DNA of 64,000 nucleotides from Hymenobacter sp. H14-R3 (GCF_030063445.1 NZ_JASITD010000002.1:202334-266333); one strand, 5' to 3'; positions 50,525 to 59,327 are shown, numbered from the stretch's first letter. A program made the numbers and translations. The notes: generated by a model not told the origin, from the sequence alone.

Positions 50525-51229
50525 CTACTCGGCCACGAATACCAGCGCGGCCGTGAGGCTGAGGCGGGTGGCGTCGGGGTCAGCCGTTTGGGCAATGTCG
50601 AGGTCGTTGGCAAGGCGGTTAATGCCTTTTACCAACTTTATGGTTACCAAGCCATTGGCATCGGTATGGGGGCCTTCCTCGTTGCTGTTGTTTTCGACCA
50701 TGGCGTTTGCCAGGGGCTGGCCGTCGAGCAGCAGCCGCACCTGAAAGGGCTGGCCGGCCCTGAGCGCGCCGCTAAACGCCTCGGGCACAAACTCGAAGCG
50801 TTGGCCCACAGCCTTAAACATCCAGGGCTGCCAGCGCAGCACCGTTTTGGAGTACTTGAACAGGCGCGAACCCACGCCGCCCGCGGCGGCTGGTTGGGCG
50901 GTGAGGCGCACGTTGCGGCTCTCCTTGTCCTGCAGGGTTTTGGTCCAGTAGCCGTTGTCGAAGTCGAGCACAAACATAGCGGGCTGCCCCGTGGGCTTGA
51001 TGCTCAGGCCCTTAGCCGTGGGCAGGCGCGTGTAGGGCAGGAAATGCTGCTCGGCATCGAGCACCTGCAACGTCGTCACCTTAGCGGCGGGGTAGTTTTC
51101 GGGCACCTTGTGGCCGTAAAAAACCTGGTAGATGGGGCCGCCCAGCGGGTCGACCCAGGCATCGTGGGCCAGCAGCGGCAGGGCGGTGGCCGCCAGCACC
51201 AGGGCAGCGGCAGCAAGTACTTTTTTCAT
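50525..51229 (-). CDS. DUF4198 periplasmic protein (NikK-like)
   Basis: 234-residue exported protein. Signal peptide MKKVLAAAALVLAATALPLL, mature start AHDAWVDPLGG, an HDxWxxP-type N-terminus typical of DUF4198. Two Ig-like parts follow: VTTLQVLDAEQHFLPYTRLP, then RFEFVPEAFSGALRAGQPFQ with VRLLLDGQPLANAMVENNSN, and a GLVTIKLVKGINRLAND end. DUF4198 proteins (NikK/CbiK) accompany nickel or cobalt importers in other bacteria. Here it is last in a series with two TonB receptors and a HupE/UreJ permease, which supports a metal role. The N-terminal His (after cleavage) is a possible ligand. Metal not determined. Confidence 0.85.
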   Translation of the reverse strand: MKKVLAAAALVLAATALPLLAHDAWVDPLGGPIYQVFYGHKVPENYPAAKVTTLQVLDAEQHFLPYTRLPTAKGLSIKPTGQPAMFVLDFDNGYWTKTLQDKESRNVRLTAQPAAAGGVGSRLFKYSKTVLRWQPWMFKAVGQRFEFVPEAFSGALRAGQPFQVRLLLDGQPLANAMVENNSNEEGPHTDANGLVTIKLVKGINRLANDLDIAQTADPDATRLSLTAALVFVAE

Positions 51230-51330
51230 AACTCAGAAAAGCGAAAGGTTGGGGTGAATATTTTTTACTATTGTTAATTAATTACAAATCAACACTTTAC
51301 TAAACAAGCATAGCAGGCTACAAAGCCCCT

Positions 51331-53427
51331 TTACTGCGTCGAGTTGAAGCCGCTGATGGGAATTTTTAGGCCCGCCGTAAACGTGCCCTTGGGCTGCGGG
51401 GCCGTGAGCAGGCTGCCACCCGAGAGAAAGGTCATCTCATCGAGGGCGCCGGTGCCGGGGTAAAACGTGCCCTGCACGTAGAGCCGGAAGCCCGCCCAGC
51501 TGGTGCGGGTATACAGGAGCTTGCCGGCCAGGCGCTGGTAGGCGCTGGTTTGCATGGTGCCGGCCTGGTCGAGATACTTGGGGCCGATGAGCTGGTCGTA
51601 TAAGCTGAGGGCCAGGCGACTAACGCCGGCCGAGCGGGCCAGCAGGGGCAGGTCGAGGCCCACGGTGGCCAGGTAGCGCGGCGTGTTGGTGACGTAGCCA
51701 TCGTCGGGGGCCTCGTTGAGCAGCTTGGGCTGCACGTAGGAGTAGTTGCCGAAAACCGTGGGGCCGGCGCTGGTTTCGGCCAGGCGGTAGCGGCCCTCCA
51801 CCTCCACGCCCTGGCGGCGGGTGTGGCCAAAATTGGTGAGGTTACCCAGCGGGTCGACCTGCACCTCGCCGGTTTGCTCCGAATGGTAGGCCGTGAGCAG
51901 GCCGTGCAGGCGGCCGGTGGCATCGTCGGCGCTGAAACCGGCCTCGTAGCTGTTGAGGCGCGACAAGCCCAGGCTGGCATTGCCGGGCAGGTCGCCGTAG
52001 CCATCAATGCCCTTAAAGCCGCGGGCGTAGTTCGCAAACAGGCTGACTACCGGCGTGATACTAAAGGCCGCACCCACTTTGGGGTTGAAGGCGCCCACGT
52101 TGGTAGTCGTGGTAGTATTGGCCACGCTGGCCACGTCGAAGCTACCCACCCGCACGTCGTAATACAGCCGGTCGTAGCGGGCGGCGGCCGTTAGCTTGAG
52201 GCGCACCAGGGGCTGGTACTGCACCTGCGCGTAGGCCGAGGGCGTGTTCAGGGTGAGGTCGCGCTGGCGGGTTTGCGGCCCGCGCACGCGGCCCACGGTC
52301 GGAAAGCGGCTGTCGGAAGCAGCATCGGCGCGGTAGCTGACGCCGGCGGCCAGTAGCGTAGGCGCCCCGCCCAGCGTGGTGATGCGGGTGTAGCGCACGT
52401 CGCCGCCGCCGTAGGTGCGCTCGTCGCGGTCCACGCGCTGGCCCCCGCCGCCGTTGCGGAAGCGCGGAAAATTGTGGTGCAGCACGTAGAGCGTGGTGCT
52501 GAAGTAGCTGTTGGGGTTGTTGCCCTTGTAGTTGAACACCGCGTTCTGCTGGCGGGTCTGGTTGCCGTCGGTGAGGTCCACGGCGGCGCGGCGGCTGAGG
52601 GTGCCGGCCTCCACGGCCGCCCGGCTGAGATAGCTGGCCGAGCCCGAATTGTCGCCGTAGGCCTGCACCCGCAGCGTGGCCGTGCCGTGGGGCAGGGCCG
52701 CCGTTACCTTGGCCAGGCCGTTGAGGTGGTTGTCGCGGCCGTTGTCGCGGTAGCCGTCGCCGTGGGCCGCATCGAGCACCACGTAGGCGGCCACCTTGCT
52801 GCCGGGCTTGCCCAGGCCCACGATGCCCAGCGCCCGCGCCGTGCCATAAGTGCCGCCCTCCAGGGTGAGGCTGGTGGGCAGGCGGTCCTCGGTGTCGAAG
52901 CTGATGGTACCACCCAGGGCGTGGTCGCCCGAAAAGGCGCTGAACGGCCCCCGCACCACCTCAATGCGCCGGATAATCTCGGGAATGAGCGGGTTCAGGT
53001 CGGCGTAGCCATTGGCCTGAAGGTTAGACCCTTGGTTCTGGGGCACCCCATCAATAAAGAACGCGATATCGCGGGCGTGCTCGGTGGCCACGTAGCCGCG
53101 CATCTGAATGCCGTAGGCCACGCCGCCGAGCTGGAAATTGCTTACGCTCACGCCGGCCAGCGGCCGCAGCAGGTCGCCGTAGCTGGTTACGGCCTGGCGG
53201 GCAATGTAGGCGCGGCCCACCAGCGTAACGGCCGCCGGACTGGCCGTAGCCTCGGCCGAAACGGTCATTTTGCTGGTCGAAACCGTTTCGCCGCGCACTT
53301 CTACCGTGCCGAGGCGCTGCGTTTTGGTGCTGTCGGCGGGGGGGCGCTGGCCGCTAGTTTGGGCCAGGGCAAAGCCGGGCAGCAGCACGCTCGTGGCGGC
53401 GGCTGCCCACTTACAATAAATTTTCAT
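51331..53427 (-). CDS. TonB-dependent receptor (second receptor of metal locus)
   Basis: 698-residue outer-membrane receptor. The signal peptide MKIYCKWAAAATSVLLPGFA (cleavage after ALAQ) leads directly into a plug with no CarboxypepD_reg domain: RLGTVEVRGETVSTSKMTVS, GVSVSNFQLGGVAYGIQMRG, FFIDGVPQNQGSNLQANGYA and IEVVRGPFSAFSGDHALGG. The barrel ends TAGLKIPISGFNSTQ, without the usual terminal Phe. The ATG at 53427 is preferred; the preceding TTG would add one residue. It lies 27 bp after a tiny ORF and 101 bp before the DUF4198 gene, and is the receptor of the second peptide/receptor module. Substrate probably a metal chelate, from context. Confidence 0.9.
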   Translation of the reverse strand: MKIYCKWAAAATSVLLPGFALAQTSGQRPPADSTKTQRLGTVEVRGETVSTSKMTVSAEATASPAAVTLVGRAYIARQAVTSYGDLLRPLAGVSVSNFQLGGVAYGIQMRGYVATEHARDIAFFIDGVPQNQGSNLQANGYADLNPLIPEIIRRIEVVRGPFSAFSGDHALGGTISFDTEDRLPTSLTLEGGTYGTARALGIVGLGKPGSKVAAYVVLDAAHGDGYRDNGRDNHLNGLAKVTAALPHGTATLRVQAYGDNSGSASYLSRAAVEAGTLSRRAAVDLTDGNQTRQQNAVFNYKGNNPNSYFSTTLYVLHHNFPRFRNGGGGQRVDRDERTYGGGDVRYTRITTLGGAPTLLAAGVSYRADAASDSRFPTVGRVRGPQTRQRDLTLNTPSAYAQVQYQPLVRLKLTAAARYDRLYYDVRVGSFDVASVANTTTTTNVGAFNPKVGAAFSITPVVSLFANYARGFKGIDGYGDLPGNASLGLSRLNSYEAGFSADDATGRLHGLLTAYHSEQTGEVQVDPLGNLTNFGHTRRQGVEVEGRYRLAETSAGPTVFGNYSYVQPKLLNEAPDDGYVTNTPRYLATVGLDLPLLARSAGVSRLALSLYDQLIGPKYLDQAGTMQTSAYQRLAGKLLYTRTSWAGFRLYVQGTFYPGTGALDEMTFLSGGSLLTAPQPKGTFTAGLKIPISGFNSTQ

Positions 53428-53454
53428 CAAGCTGATTTACAAGTAGCTAATCAG

Positions 53455-53673
53455 CTAAAACGACATCGCCATCCGGCACTTGGCCTGGTAGCGCGACTGG
53501 TCGGTGCGGTGCCGGGCGCGCTGGTCGGGGGCGGCGGCAGCCAGCGCTGCGCGGGCCCCCTTGGGGTTGAGGGCGGCCAGGTTGAGACCGGCACAGGAAG
53601 TAGCGGGGCGCGGCAGACGCACCGACGAGGCAGCCGCAGCCAGCGCCACGGTATTGGAAGACAGGAAATGCAT
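53455..53673 (-). CDS. Hypothetical small protein between peptide and receptor
   Basis: 72 residues, MHFLSSNTVALAAAASSVRL then a basic tail with two Cys (PATSCAG, QAKCRMAMSF). The N-terminus may be a weak export signal. No family. It has GC-rich third codon positions, is in line with its neighbours on the minus strand, and ends 27 bp before the receptor start, all of which favour a real gene. No homologue is known to me and the first module lacks an equivalent. Confidence 0.45.
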   Translation of the reverse strand: MHFLSSNTVALAAAASSVRLPRPATSCAGLNLAALNPKGARAALAAAAPDQRARHRTDQSRYQAKCRMAMSF

Positions 53674-53797
53674 GAAAATGAGCGGAATAGCAGCGCCTGG
53701 CGCACGCCGGCGCACTGCCTGGTGGGGATAAAACACAGTGGCCGAAGCGGCTGGCAGCCGCCCCAGCCGCCGCCGCCGGGCAGGCGGCCGCGTGGGC

Positions 53798-54187
53798 TTA
53801 TCCCCGGCGGGGCGGGTCGTAAAGGCGGCCCCGCACGCCGGCCGGCGTGCCGGCCGCGTACCAGGCCAGCGGCCGGGCGTTGCGGCCTACAAACGGGCGG
53901 CCCGCCGTCCCTTCCGCGGCGGGCAGGCAGTGCAGGTCCACACCCTTCAGCGAGGTGAGGAGCTGCTGCAAGGGCACGGGTTTGTGGCCCTTCTGCACGT
54001 GGTATTGCACACCGTTGCAATCGTCGAAGCAGCTGCCGCCGCGCCAGGCGTTTTGGAGCTGGCAATCGGGGCTGTGCACGTAGCCGTAGGCCCGCGCCAC
54101 TGGCGGCGCGGGCCGCCCGCCTACGCTAGCGCACACCACCAGCAGGTAGTTGAGCACCAGCATCATAACGAGAAGCGAGCGGGACAC
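53798..54187 (-). CDS. Cys-rich membrane-anchored peptide, paralogue 1
   Basis: 129-residue protein with an N-terminal helix (LVMMLVLNYLLVVCASVGG) and an extracytoplasmic Cys/His-rich region: YGYVHSPDCQLQN, SCFDDCNGVQYHVQKG, LKGVDLHCLPA. The same spacing of HSxxC, Cys-x3-CNG-xQxxV and LKGxDxHC occurs in the 56727-57122 product, so they are paralogues. Several Cys and His in a periplasm-facing anchor suggest metal or redox work, but no known domain is recognised. The start is GTG at 54187; ATG at 54166 is also possible. It follows the first receptor gene by 62 bp. Confidence 0.78.
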   Translation of the reverse strand: MSRSLLVMMLVLNYLLVVCASVGGRPAPPVARAYGYVHSPDCQLQNAWRGGSCFDDCNGVQYHVQKGHKPVPLQQLLTSLKGVDLHCLPAAEGTAGRPFVGRNARPLAWYAAGTPAGVRGRLYDPPRRG

Positions 54188-54249
54188 GGCGGTGAAGGGT
54201 TAGTTGGTTTTTAGGACTTGCGTAGTGACGGGCATCTTTGCGCAAATCG

Positions 54250-56583
54250 TTAGAAAAAGATGCTGGCATTAGCCCGCACGTAGACTGGCGTGCCGGGCGT
54301 GAAATTTAGTTGATTAACCGAAGCAGACTCACCGCGCAGCTGGCTGTCGGTGGCAAACTGGGCCTCGTTCCACTTGGCATTGAGCAGATTTTGGCCCGTG
54401 ATGCCGAGCTGGTAGCGCGGCTGGGTATAGTTGACCACCGCATCGAGCAGGAAGTAGCCCACGGCCCGAATGGCATTGTCTTCCTGGGCCGGGCGGTTGT
54501 CGATGTGGCGGTAGCGCAGGCTGATGTTCAGGCCCTTAGGGCTGCGCATGGTGATGCCGCCGATGCTGGTAAATGTGGGTGCCAGCGGAATGTAATTCTC
54601 GCCCTCGGGCGCGTCGATGATGCGGCCGTGGCTGTAATTGAAGTCGCCATCGAGGAAAAAGCGGGTCGAGAGCTGGTAGCGCGCCGACACATCGACGCCG
54701 AAGCGGCGCGTGGGCCCCACACTTTCGGTGGTGCCCTCATCGCCCGAGTACACCAGCTCATCTTCGAGGTGCAGCGTCCAGAGGGCGGCGTTTATCACCA
54801 GCGCCGGCACCGGCTTAAAGGTGCTGCCCACCTCGGCGCCCAGAGCGCGGGGCAGCGCGTTGAAATTGCCGGTGCCCTGCACCACACCGCGCGCATCATT
54901 CGAGTGGAAACCCAGGCCCGAGCGCGCAAACAGTTGCACCGCCGGCGAAAGCTGGTAGTACAGGTTAAGCTTGGGCGACACCCGGGCGCGGGTAACGCGG
55001 CCCGCCAGCGGCACAAAGCCGGCCGCCGAATCGGCCCGCTGCCCCCGAAAATCAAACACAAACACGTCGGCCCGCACCGCCGCGTTCACCGTGAGGCGGT
55101 CGGTAAGGGTCAGGGTCTCGTCGAGGTAGGCGTTGATATTCTGCTCGTGGAGGCGGCCGGTACTCACGGTATCCAGGATGCGGCGCTGCACGGCGTGGCG
55201 CAATTGCAGGCCGCCCTCGTCAATGCGGGTGCCCAGGCCAAAGGTCGAGTGCAGATTGCGGGTGCCCAACTGGTCGTCGCGGTCGTAGGTACCGGTGTAG
55301 CCGTAGAGATTACGGCCGGTGTCGGTCTGGGCTATCTCGTCGCCATTAACGGGGTCGTTCTTGAAAAAGGTAAAGTTGGAGAACAGGTTGAAGTAGTAGC
55401 GCGAGTAGTACACCTGCTGGCGCAGCACGGCATCGTGGGGCAGCGCGGTGGTGAGCACGGCGTAGGCGTTGGTGCGGCGCGTGTTGCCGCCCTCACTGGC
55501 ATCGATACTGCCAAACCTCGATATAATACCCTCATCCACTGGGCGTTGTGGTATTTGGCCGCTGGCATCCCAGCTGGAGGCGAAATGCGAGCCAAACAGC
55601 GTGAGCGAGGTTTTATCCGATAGCTGGCCCGTGTACTTGGCCATGCCGTTGAAGCGCTTGAAGTGCTGCGGGTTATCGAAGTACGAGTTGGTAAAGTTAT
55701 ACTCGGCGGCCACGTAGGCGCTTTCGGGCCGCTTGCTGAGCAGGTGGTGGGTGCCCAGCAGGTCGAGCATCACCAGCGCCCGGTAAGTATCGAACTGGCC
55801 CACTTCTACTTTCACCTGGCTATGGTCGAGGCTGGTTTTGGTGCTGAACTCGCCCGCGCCGGCCGTGGCAAAGTCGCCGAAGCGCGCCGTGTAGGGGCCT
55901 TTGTACACCTTGAGCTGCTCCACCGTTTCGGGAATCACGAAGTGAAAATCGGCGTAGCCCTGGCCGTGGGCGTGGCTCACCATGTTCACGGGCAGGCCGT
56001 CGATGCTCACCGCAAAGTCGGTGCCGTGGTCGGCGTCGAAGCCCCGCACGAATATCTGCTCGGCCTTGCCGCCGCCCGCGTGCTGCGCAATGAAGAGGCC
56101 AGGCACCAGCCGCAGCAGGTCCTGGGCCGAGTTGATGGGCCGCAGCGTCTGGTCGATGTGCGAGATGGCGGCCAGCGTCTGGTTGGGGTCGCGGGGCTGG
56201 CTCACGGTTACCTCGCTCAGGTTGAGGCTGGTGGTGGCCAGCGCTACGGCAAGACCGCGCGTTTCGCCGGCCAGCAGCGTTACCGTTTTGGTGGTGAGAC
56301 GGTAACCCAGCGCGCCCAGCCGCACTTGGTAGGTGCCGGGGGCCACCCCAGTGAGGCGAAACTGCCCCAGCGCATCGGTGGCGGTGCCGCCGGGCTGGCC
56401 CACCAGCCCCACGCTCACGCCCGCCAGCGGCTGGCCCGAGAGCGAGTCGGCCACGGTGCCGCGCAAGGCGGCCGGGCGCTGCGCCTGCGCACCCAGCGCC
56501 AGCAGCAGCATGGCCACTAATAGCCCCAGCGACTGCCAACGCAGCCCCTGCTTGAAATTTCCCACAAAGTAATTGACTTGCAT
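54250..56583 (-). CDS. TonB-dependent receptor with His-rich plug (first receptor)
   Basis: 777-residue outer-membrane receptor. The signal peptide region (LGLLVAMLLLALGAQAQ) is followed by a CarboxypepD_reg domain (AALRGTVADSLSGQPLAGVS, TDALGQFRLTGVAPGTYQVR), a plug with RGFDADHGTDFAVSIDGLPV, and the motif NMVSHAHGQGYADFHFVIPE at about 199-218, unusually rich in His, followed by QLKVYKGPYTARFGDFATAG. The barrel ends GTPVYVRANASIFF. HAHGQGY plugs are found in other putative metal receptors, so the cargo may be a metal or chelate. It follows the Cys-rich peptide gene at 56727-57122 by 143 bp. Confidence 0.92.
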   Translation of the reverse strand: MQVNYFVGNFKQGLRWQSLGLLVAMLLLALGAQAQRPAALRGTVADSLSGQPLAGVSVGLVGQPGGTATDALGQFRLTGVAPGTYQVRLGALGYRLTTKTVTLLAGETRGLAVALATTSLNLSEVTVSQPRDPNQTLAAISHIDQTLRPINSAQDLLRLVPGLFIAQHAGGGKAEQIFVRGFDADHGTDFAVSIDGLPVNMVSHAHGQGYADFHFVIPETVEQLKVYKGPYTARFGDFATAGAGEFSTKTSLDHSQVKVEVGQFDTYRALVMLDLLGTHHLLSKRPESAYVAAEYNFTNSYFDNPQHFKRFNGMAKYTGQLSDKTSLTLFGSHFASSWDASGQIPQRPVDEGIISRFGSIDASEGGNTRRTNAYAVLTTALPHDAVLRQQVYYSRYYFNLFSNFTFFKNDPVNGDEIAQTDTGRNLYGYTGTYDRDDQLGTRNLHSTFGLGTRIDEGGLQLRHAVQRRILDTVSTGRLHEQNINAYLDETLTLTDRLTVNAAVRADVFVFDFRGQRADSAAGFVPLAGRVTRARVSPKLNLYYQLSPAVQLFARSGLGFHSNDARGVVQGTGNFNALPRALGAEVGSTFKPVPALVINAALWTLHLEDELVYSGDEGTTESVGPTRRFGVDVSARYQLSTRFFLDGDFNYSHGRIIDAPEGENYIPLAPTFTSIGGITMRSPKGLNISLRYRHIDNRPAQEDNAIRAVGYFLLDAVVNYTQPRYQLGITGQNLLNAKWNEAQFATDSQLRGESASVNQLNFTPGTPVYVRANASIFF

Positions 56584-56726
56584 ACCAACGAATTAGCCCC
56601 GCCCGCGCGCCCACCAAAGGGCGCAACATCGGCGCTAGCTTAAAAAAGTAAAACGGCCCACGTTGCTAGGCCTTGGGCCCGCGTAGTGGTTCCGGCGGCC
56701 GGGCGGCTGCGGGAAGCTGGGCAGTT

Positions 56727-57122
56727 TTAGCCGCGCTGGGGTGGGGGGTAGTCGGGCGCACCCAAGCTGGGGCGCGGGGCAGGGTGGGCCAGGGCGCGGC
56801 GCGCGGCCAGCTGGGCCCAGTGGCGCGGGGCGGCCAACATGGCTAGCGGGCCGGTGGCGCAGTGCACATCCAAGCCCTTGAGCTGTGCCAGGTAGTGCAG
56901 GCCGGTGCCGGTGGGCAGCTTGGTCTTTACCTCGTGCTGGTTGCCGTTGCAGTGCTCAAAGCAATCGAGCCGCAGGTAGTTATGCTGCTGGCACTCTTTG
57001 CTGTGCACGTAGGGGTGTGCAGCGGTGAAAAGCGGCTCCGGGGGCCGGCTCACGAGCAGGCCCGCCCCCACTACCAGCAGGTAGTTGAGCAGCAAAAGCC
57101 AAGTGAGCAGTGAACGGAGCAT
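56727..57122 (-). CDS. Cys-rich membrane-anchored peptide, paralogue 2
   Basis: 131-residue protein with N-terminal helix (LLTWLLLLNYLLVVGAGLLV) and a Cys/His-rich outer part: HPYVHSKECQQHN, DCFEHCNGNQHEVKTK, LKGLDVHCATG, ending in a Pro-rich basic tail (PAPRPSLGAPDYPPPQRG). It aligns with the 53798-54187 product through the membrane helix, HSxxC, CNGxQ and LKGxDxHC. It lies between the HupE/UreJ gene and the first receptor. Function unknown; a metal-binding or redox partner of the adjacent receptor is the working guess. Confidence 0.78.
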   Translation of the reverse strand: MLRSLLTWLLLLNYLLVVGAGLLVSRPPEPLFTAAHPYVHSKECQQHNYLRLDCFEHCNGNQHEVKTKLPTGTGLHYLAQLKGLDVHCATGPLAMLAAPRHWAQLAARRALAHPAPRPSLGAPDYPPPQRG

Positions 57123-57247
57123 AGGAAATAAAACAACTGCGTGAAGCTACGCAATTAGGTAGTGGTTCGGTTTAGCAATCAAGGGCTTGTTGACGAAATA
57201 AGTACTTATTCTAACCAAAACAAGCATCGGCAAACGGCTGGGCTAAT

Positions 57248-57991
57248 CTACGCCAGCAGTCGGTCTACGGTCCAGTAGGCGGCCACCAGGCCAATAACCA
57301 CCGACACCGGGATAATGACCCGCGCCCGGTACCAGGTCCGGTCGGCGGCCCAGCGGCCCACCAGCGCCCAGCACAGCATAATGACGGTAACCTGGCCCAG
57401 CTCCACGCCCACATTAAATGAGATGAGCGAGCCGAAATAAGCCTGCTTCGGTAGGCCCAACCCGGTGAGCGCGCTGGCGAAGCCCATGCCGTGAATCAGC
57501 CCGAAGCCGAACACGATAGCTATGCGCCAGGGACTTAGCTTAGTCGTAAGGATGTTCTCAATCGCCACAAACATAATGGAGAGTGCGATAATCGGCTCCA
57601 CCACGCTGCCCGGCGGCTTAATGATGCCGTACATGGCCAGCCCCAGCGTGATGGAGTGCGCCACCGTGAAGGCCGTGGCCTGCCACAGCACCGGCTTGAG
57701 GCGCGGCTCTAGGATGTAGAGGCTGATGATGAACAGGATATGGTCGAAACCCAGCGGAATAATGTGCGTGAACCCCAGCTGGATATACGTCCAGAAAATG
57801 GCCGTGCGCGAGAGCTTGCTCAGGTCGGCATCGATGACGTGGGCGGCGGCGGGCAGGCTGGCGAGCAGCACCAAGAGCAAAACCCGCCCCGCGCCGGCGT
57901 GGCGCAGCCACGACAGCAGCGCGTTGTCGTTCGGGTGTCGTTCGGGTGCAATTGCTTCGCTGTGCTCGCAATGACTGATAATTTTCGCCAT
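57248..57991 (-). CDS. HupE/UreJ family membrane protein
   Basis: 247-residue polytopic inner-membrane protein of the HupE/UreJ_2 family, many of which are putative nickel or cobalt permeases. Family markers: LGFTHIIPLGFDHILFIISL, the HS motif TAFTVAHSITLGLAMYG, EPIIALSIMFVAIENILTTK and FGLIHGMGFASALTGLG, about six helices in all. The start is unclear. ATG at 57991 lies 5 bp after the TPR stop, but its first 25 codons (HCEHSEAIAPERHPND) are a REP-like repeat, so an internal start near the hydrophobic RVLLLVLLASLPAAAH is possible. That hydrophobic stretch looks like a cleavable signal. Confidence 0.87.
   Translation of the reverse strand: MAKIISHCEHSEAIAPERHPNDNALLSWLRHAGAGRVLLLVLLASLPAAAHVIDADLSKLSRTAIFWTYIQLGFTHIIPLGFDHILFIISLYILEPRLKPVLWQATAFTVAHSITLGLAMYGIIKPPGSVVEPIIALSIMFVAIENILTTKLSPWRIAIVFGFGLIHGMGFASALTGLGLPKQAYFGSLISFNVGVELGQVTVIMLCWALVGRWAADRTWYRARVIIPVSVVIGLVAAYWTVDRLLA
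57926..57975. repeat. REP-like repeat inside the HupE/UreJ 5' coding region
   Basis: Read on the minus strand it is gtcattgcgagcacagcgaa followed by gcaat and a tandem 11-bp repeat (acccgaacgac twice). 'gtcattgcgagcgnagcgaagcaat' is a well-known dispersed repeat in many bacteria. It is in frame and appears to be translated. Confidence 0.7.
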
Positions 57992-57995
57992 TTTA

Positions 57996-59327
57996 TTAGC
58001 GGGCGGCCAGCATTTTGCGGCCTTCGGCTTCAACCTCAGGGTTGAGGTAGGGTGCGGTTTCCAGGGCTTTCGTAATGAGGGCCTGGCCCTCGGCGACTTT
58101 GCCGGTTTTGGTGAGGATGAGGCCAGCGCGGCACAGTAGCACGGGATTTTGGGAGTTGGTGCGGCGAGCCACGGTCATGTACTTCAGCGCATCAGGAAAA
58201 TTACCGCGCTTGTAGTAGACCCAGGCCAGGGTTTCGTTCACGTCGATGTTGTCGGGGCGGCGGGCGTACTCGATTTTGGCGTGCTCCAGGGCCTTGTCCA
58301 GCTCGTTGGTTTTGAGGTAGGCGTAGGCCAGCTCGCGGTCAGTGTAGTGGCCAAGCTCCTCGTTGTCATTGGCTTGCTTGGCGGCGTCGGCCAGCATCTC
58401 GACCGATTCGCGGGCCATTTTCTCGGCTTCCGCGGGCTGGTTGTTGAGGCGGTACACATCCACCAGCTCGTCGGTAAAGGCGTAGTCTTTTACGGTGGCG
58501 CGGGCCAGGTTCAGGTTTTTGATGGCGGTGGCGTAGTCCTTATGGGCGGCGGCCACGCGGGCCAGGCCGGCCAGGGCGTAGGCGTAGTTGGGGCGCATGG
58601 CCAGGGCCTGCGCGTAGTAGCCCTGGGCTTTGTCGAGCTGGCCACTCACTTCGTAGAGGTGGCCCAGGGCCACGCGGCTCCACTCGGTTTGCTCCAGGCC
58701 GTTGTAGCCGGCTTTCACGGCCATGTCCATGGCCTGAATGGCACCCGGCAGGTCGCCATGAATCTCGCGCAGGTAGCTCACGCGAGTGTAGGCGGTGAGG
58801 TCGGGGCGCACCTGGTTCATCTTGTCGGCCATTTTCACGGCCTGGTCGTAGCGGCCCAGCTCCACGTTGGCATCAGTGAGCAAGCCATAGACGTAGCCGC
58901 TTTGCGGGTTGATGGCCTGGGCCTGCTCGGCCAGGGCCAGGCCCTGCGAAAAGTGGTGCTGCGTGAGGCTCAGCGAGGCCTGGCAGCAGAGGGCTTCGAA
59001 GTTCTCGGGGTCGGTTTTGAGCACCTCTTGCAGCAGCTGCATGGCGGCGGCGTCGTAGTACGGATGGTTGCCGGTTACGCGGCCTTCCTGCATGTAGGCT
59101 TCTGCCAGCAGCAGGCGGCTTTTCTGGTCGGCGGGGTTGCTGCGCAGCTTGGCCAGCAGGCCTTCCATCGAGGCTTTGGTGTTCACCCACTCGCCGCCCA
59201 GGGCCAGGTTGCCGATGCGGTCTTTGGGCGCAGGCAGGGTGGGCGCGGCGGGCTTTTTGAAGAAAACGATGGCTACTACTGCCACCGCAAAGGCCAGCAG
59301 CAGCGCAGGATATAGTTTTTTACGCAT
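57996..59327 (-). CDS. TPR-repeat protein of the metal locus
   Basis: 443-residue protein with an N-terminal membrane helix (LYPALLLAFAVAVVAIVFF) and about ten TPR-like units over the rest, e.g. EGLLAKLRSNPADQKSRLLL, PENFEALCCQASLSLTQHHF, GRYDQAVKMADKMNQVRPDL, DKAQGYYAQALAMRPNYAYA, and KAAR-like ends. It is probably a periplasm-facing scaffold. It lies between the DUF4331 gene (168 bp upstream, with a hairpin between) and the HupE/UreJ gene (start overlapping region, 5 bp), so coupling to the permease is very likely. No enzymatic motif. Confidence 0.85.
   Translation of the reverse strand: MRKKLYPALLLAFAVAVVAIVFFKKPAAPTLPAPKDRIGNLALGGEWVNTKASMEGLLAKLRSNPADQKSRLLLAEAYMQEGRVTGNHPYYDAAAMQLLQEVLKTDPENFEALCCQASLSLTQHHFSQGLALAEQAQAINPQSGYVYGLLTDANVELGRYDQAVKMADKMNQVRPDLTAYTRVSYLREIHGDLPGAIQAMDMAVKAGYNGLEQTEWSRVALGHLYEVSGQLDKAQGYYAQALAMRPNYAYALAGLARVAAAHKDYATAIKNLNLARATVKDYAFTDELVDVYRLNNQPAEAEKMARESVEMLADAAKQANDNEELGHYTDRELAYAYLKTNELDKALEHAKIEYARRPDNIDVNETLAWVYYKRGNFPDALKYMTVARRTNSQNPVLLCRAGLILTKTGKVAEGQALITKALETAPYLNPEVEAEGRKMLAAR

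Noticed and set aside
52474..53958. 494-codon plus-strand frame opposite the second TonB receptor
   Set aside because: Antisense shadow; Gly/His/Ala-rich, no domain, and it crosses the receptor start and its neighbours.
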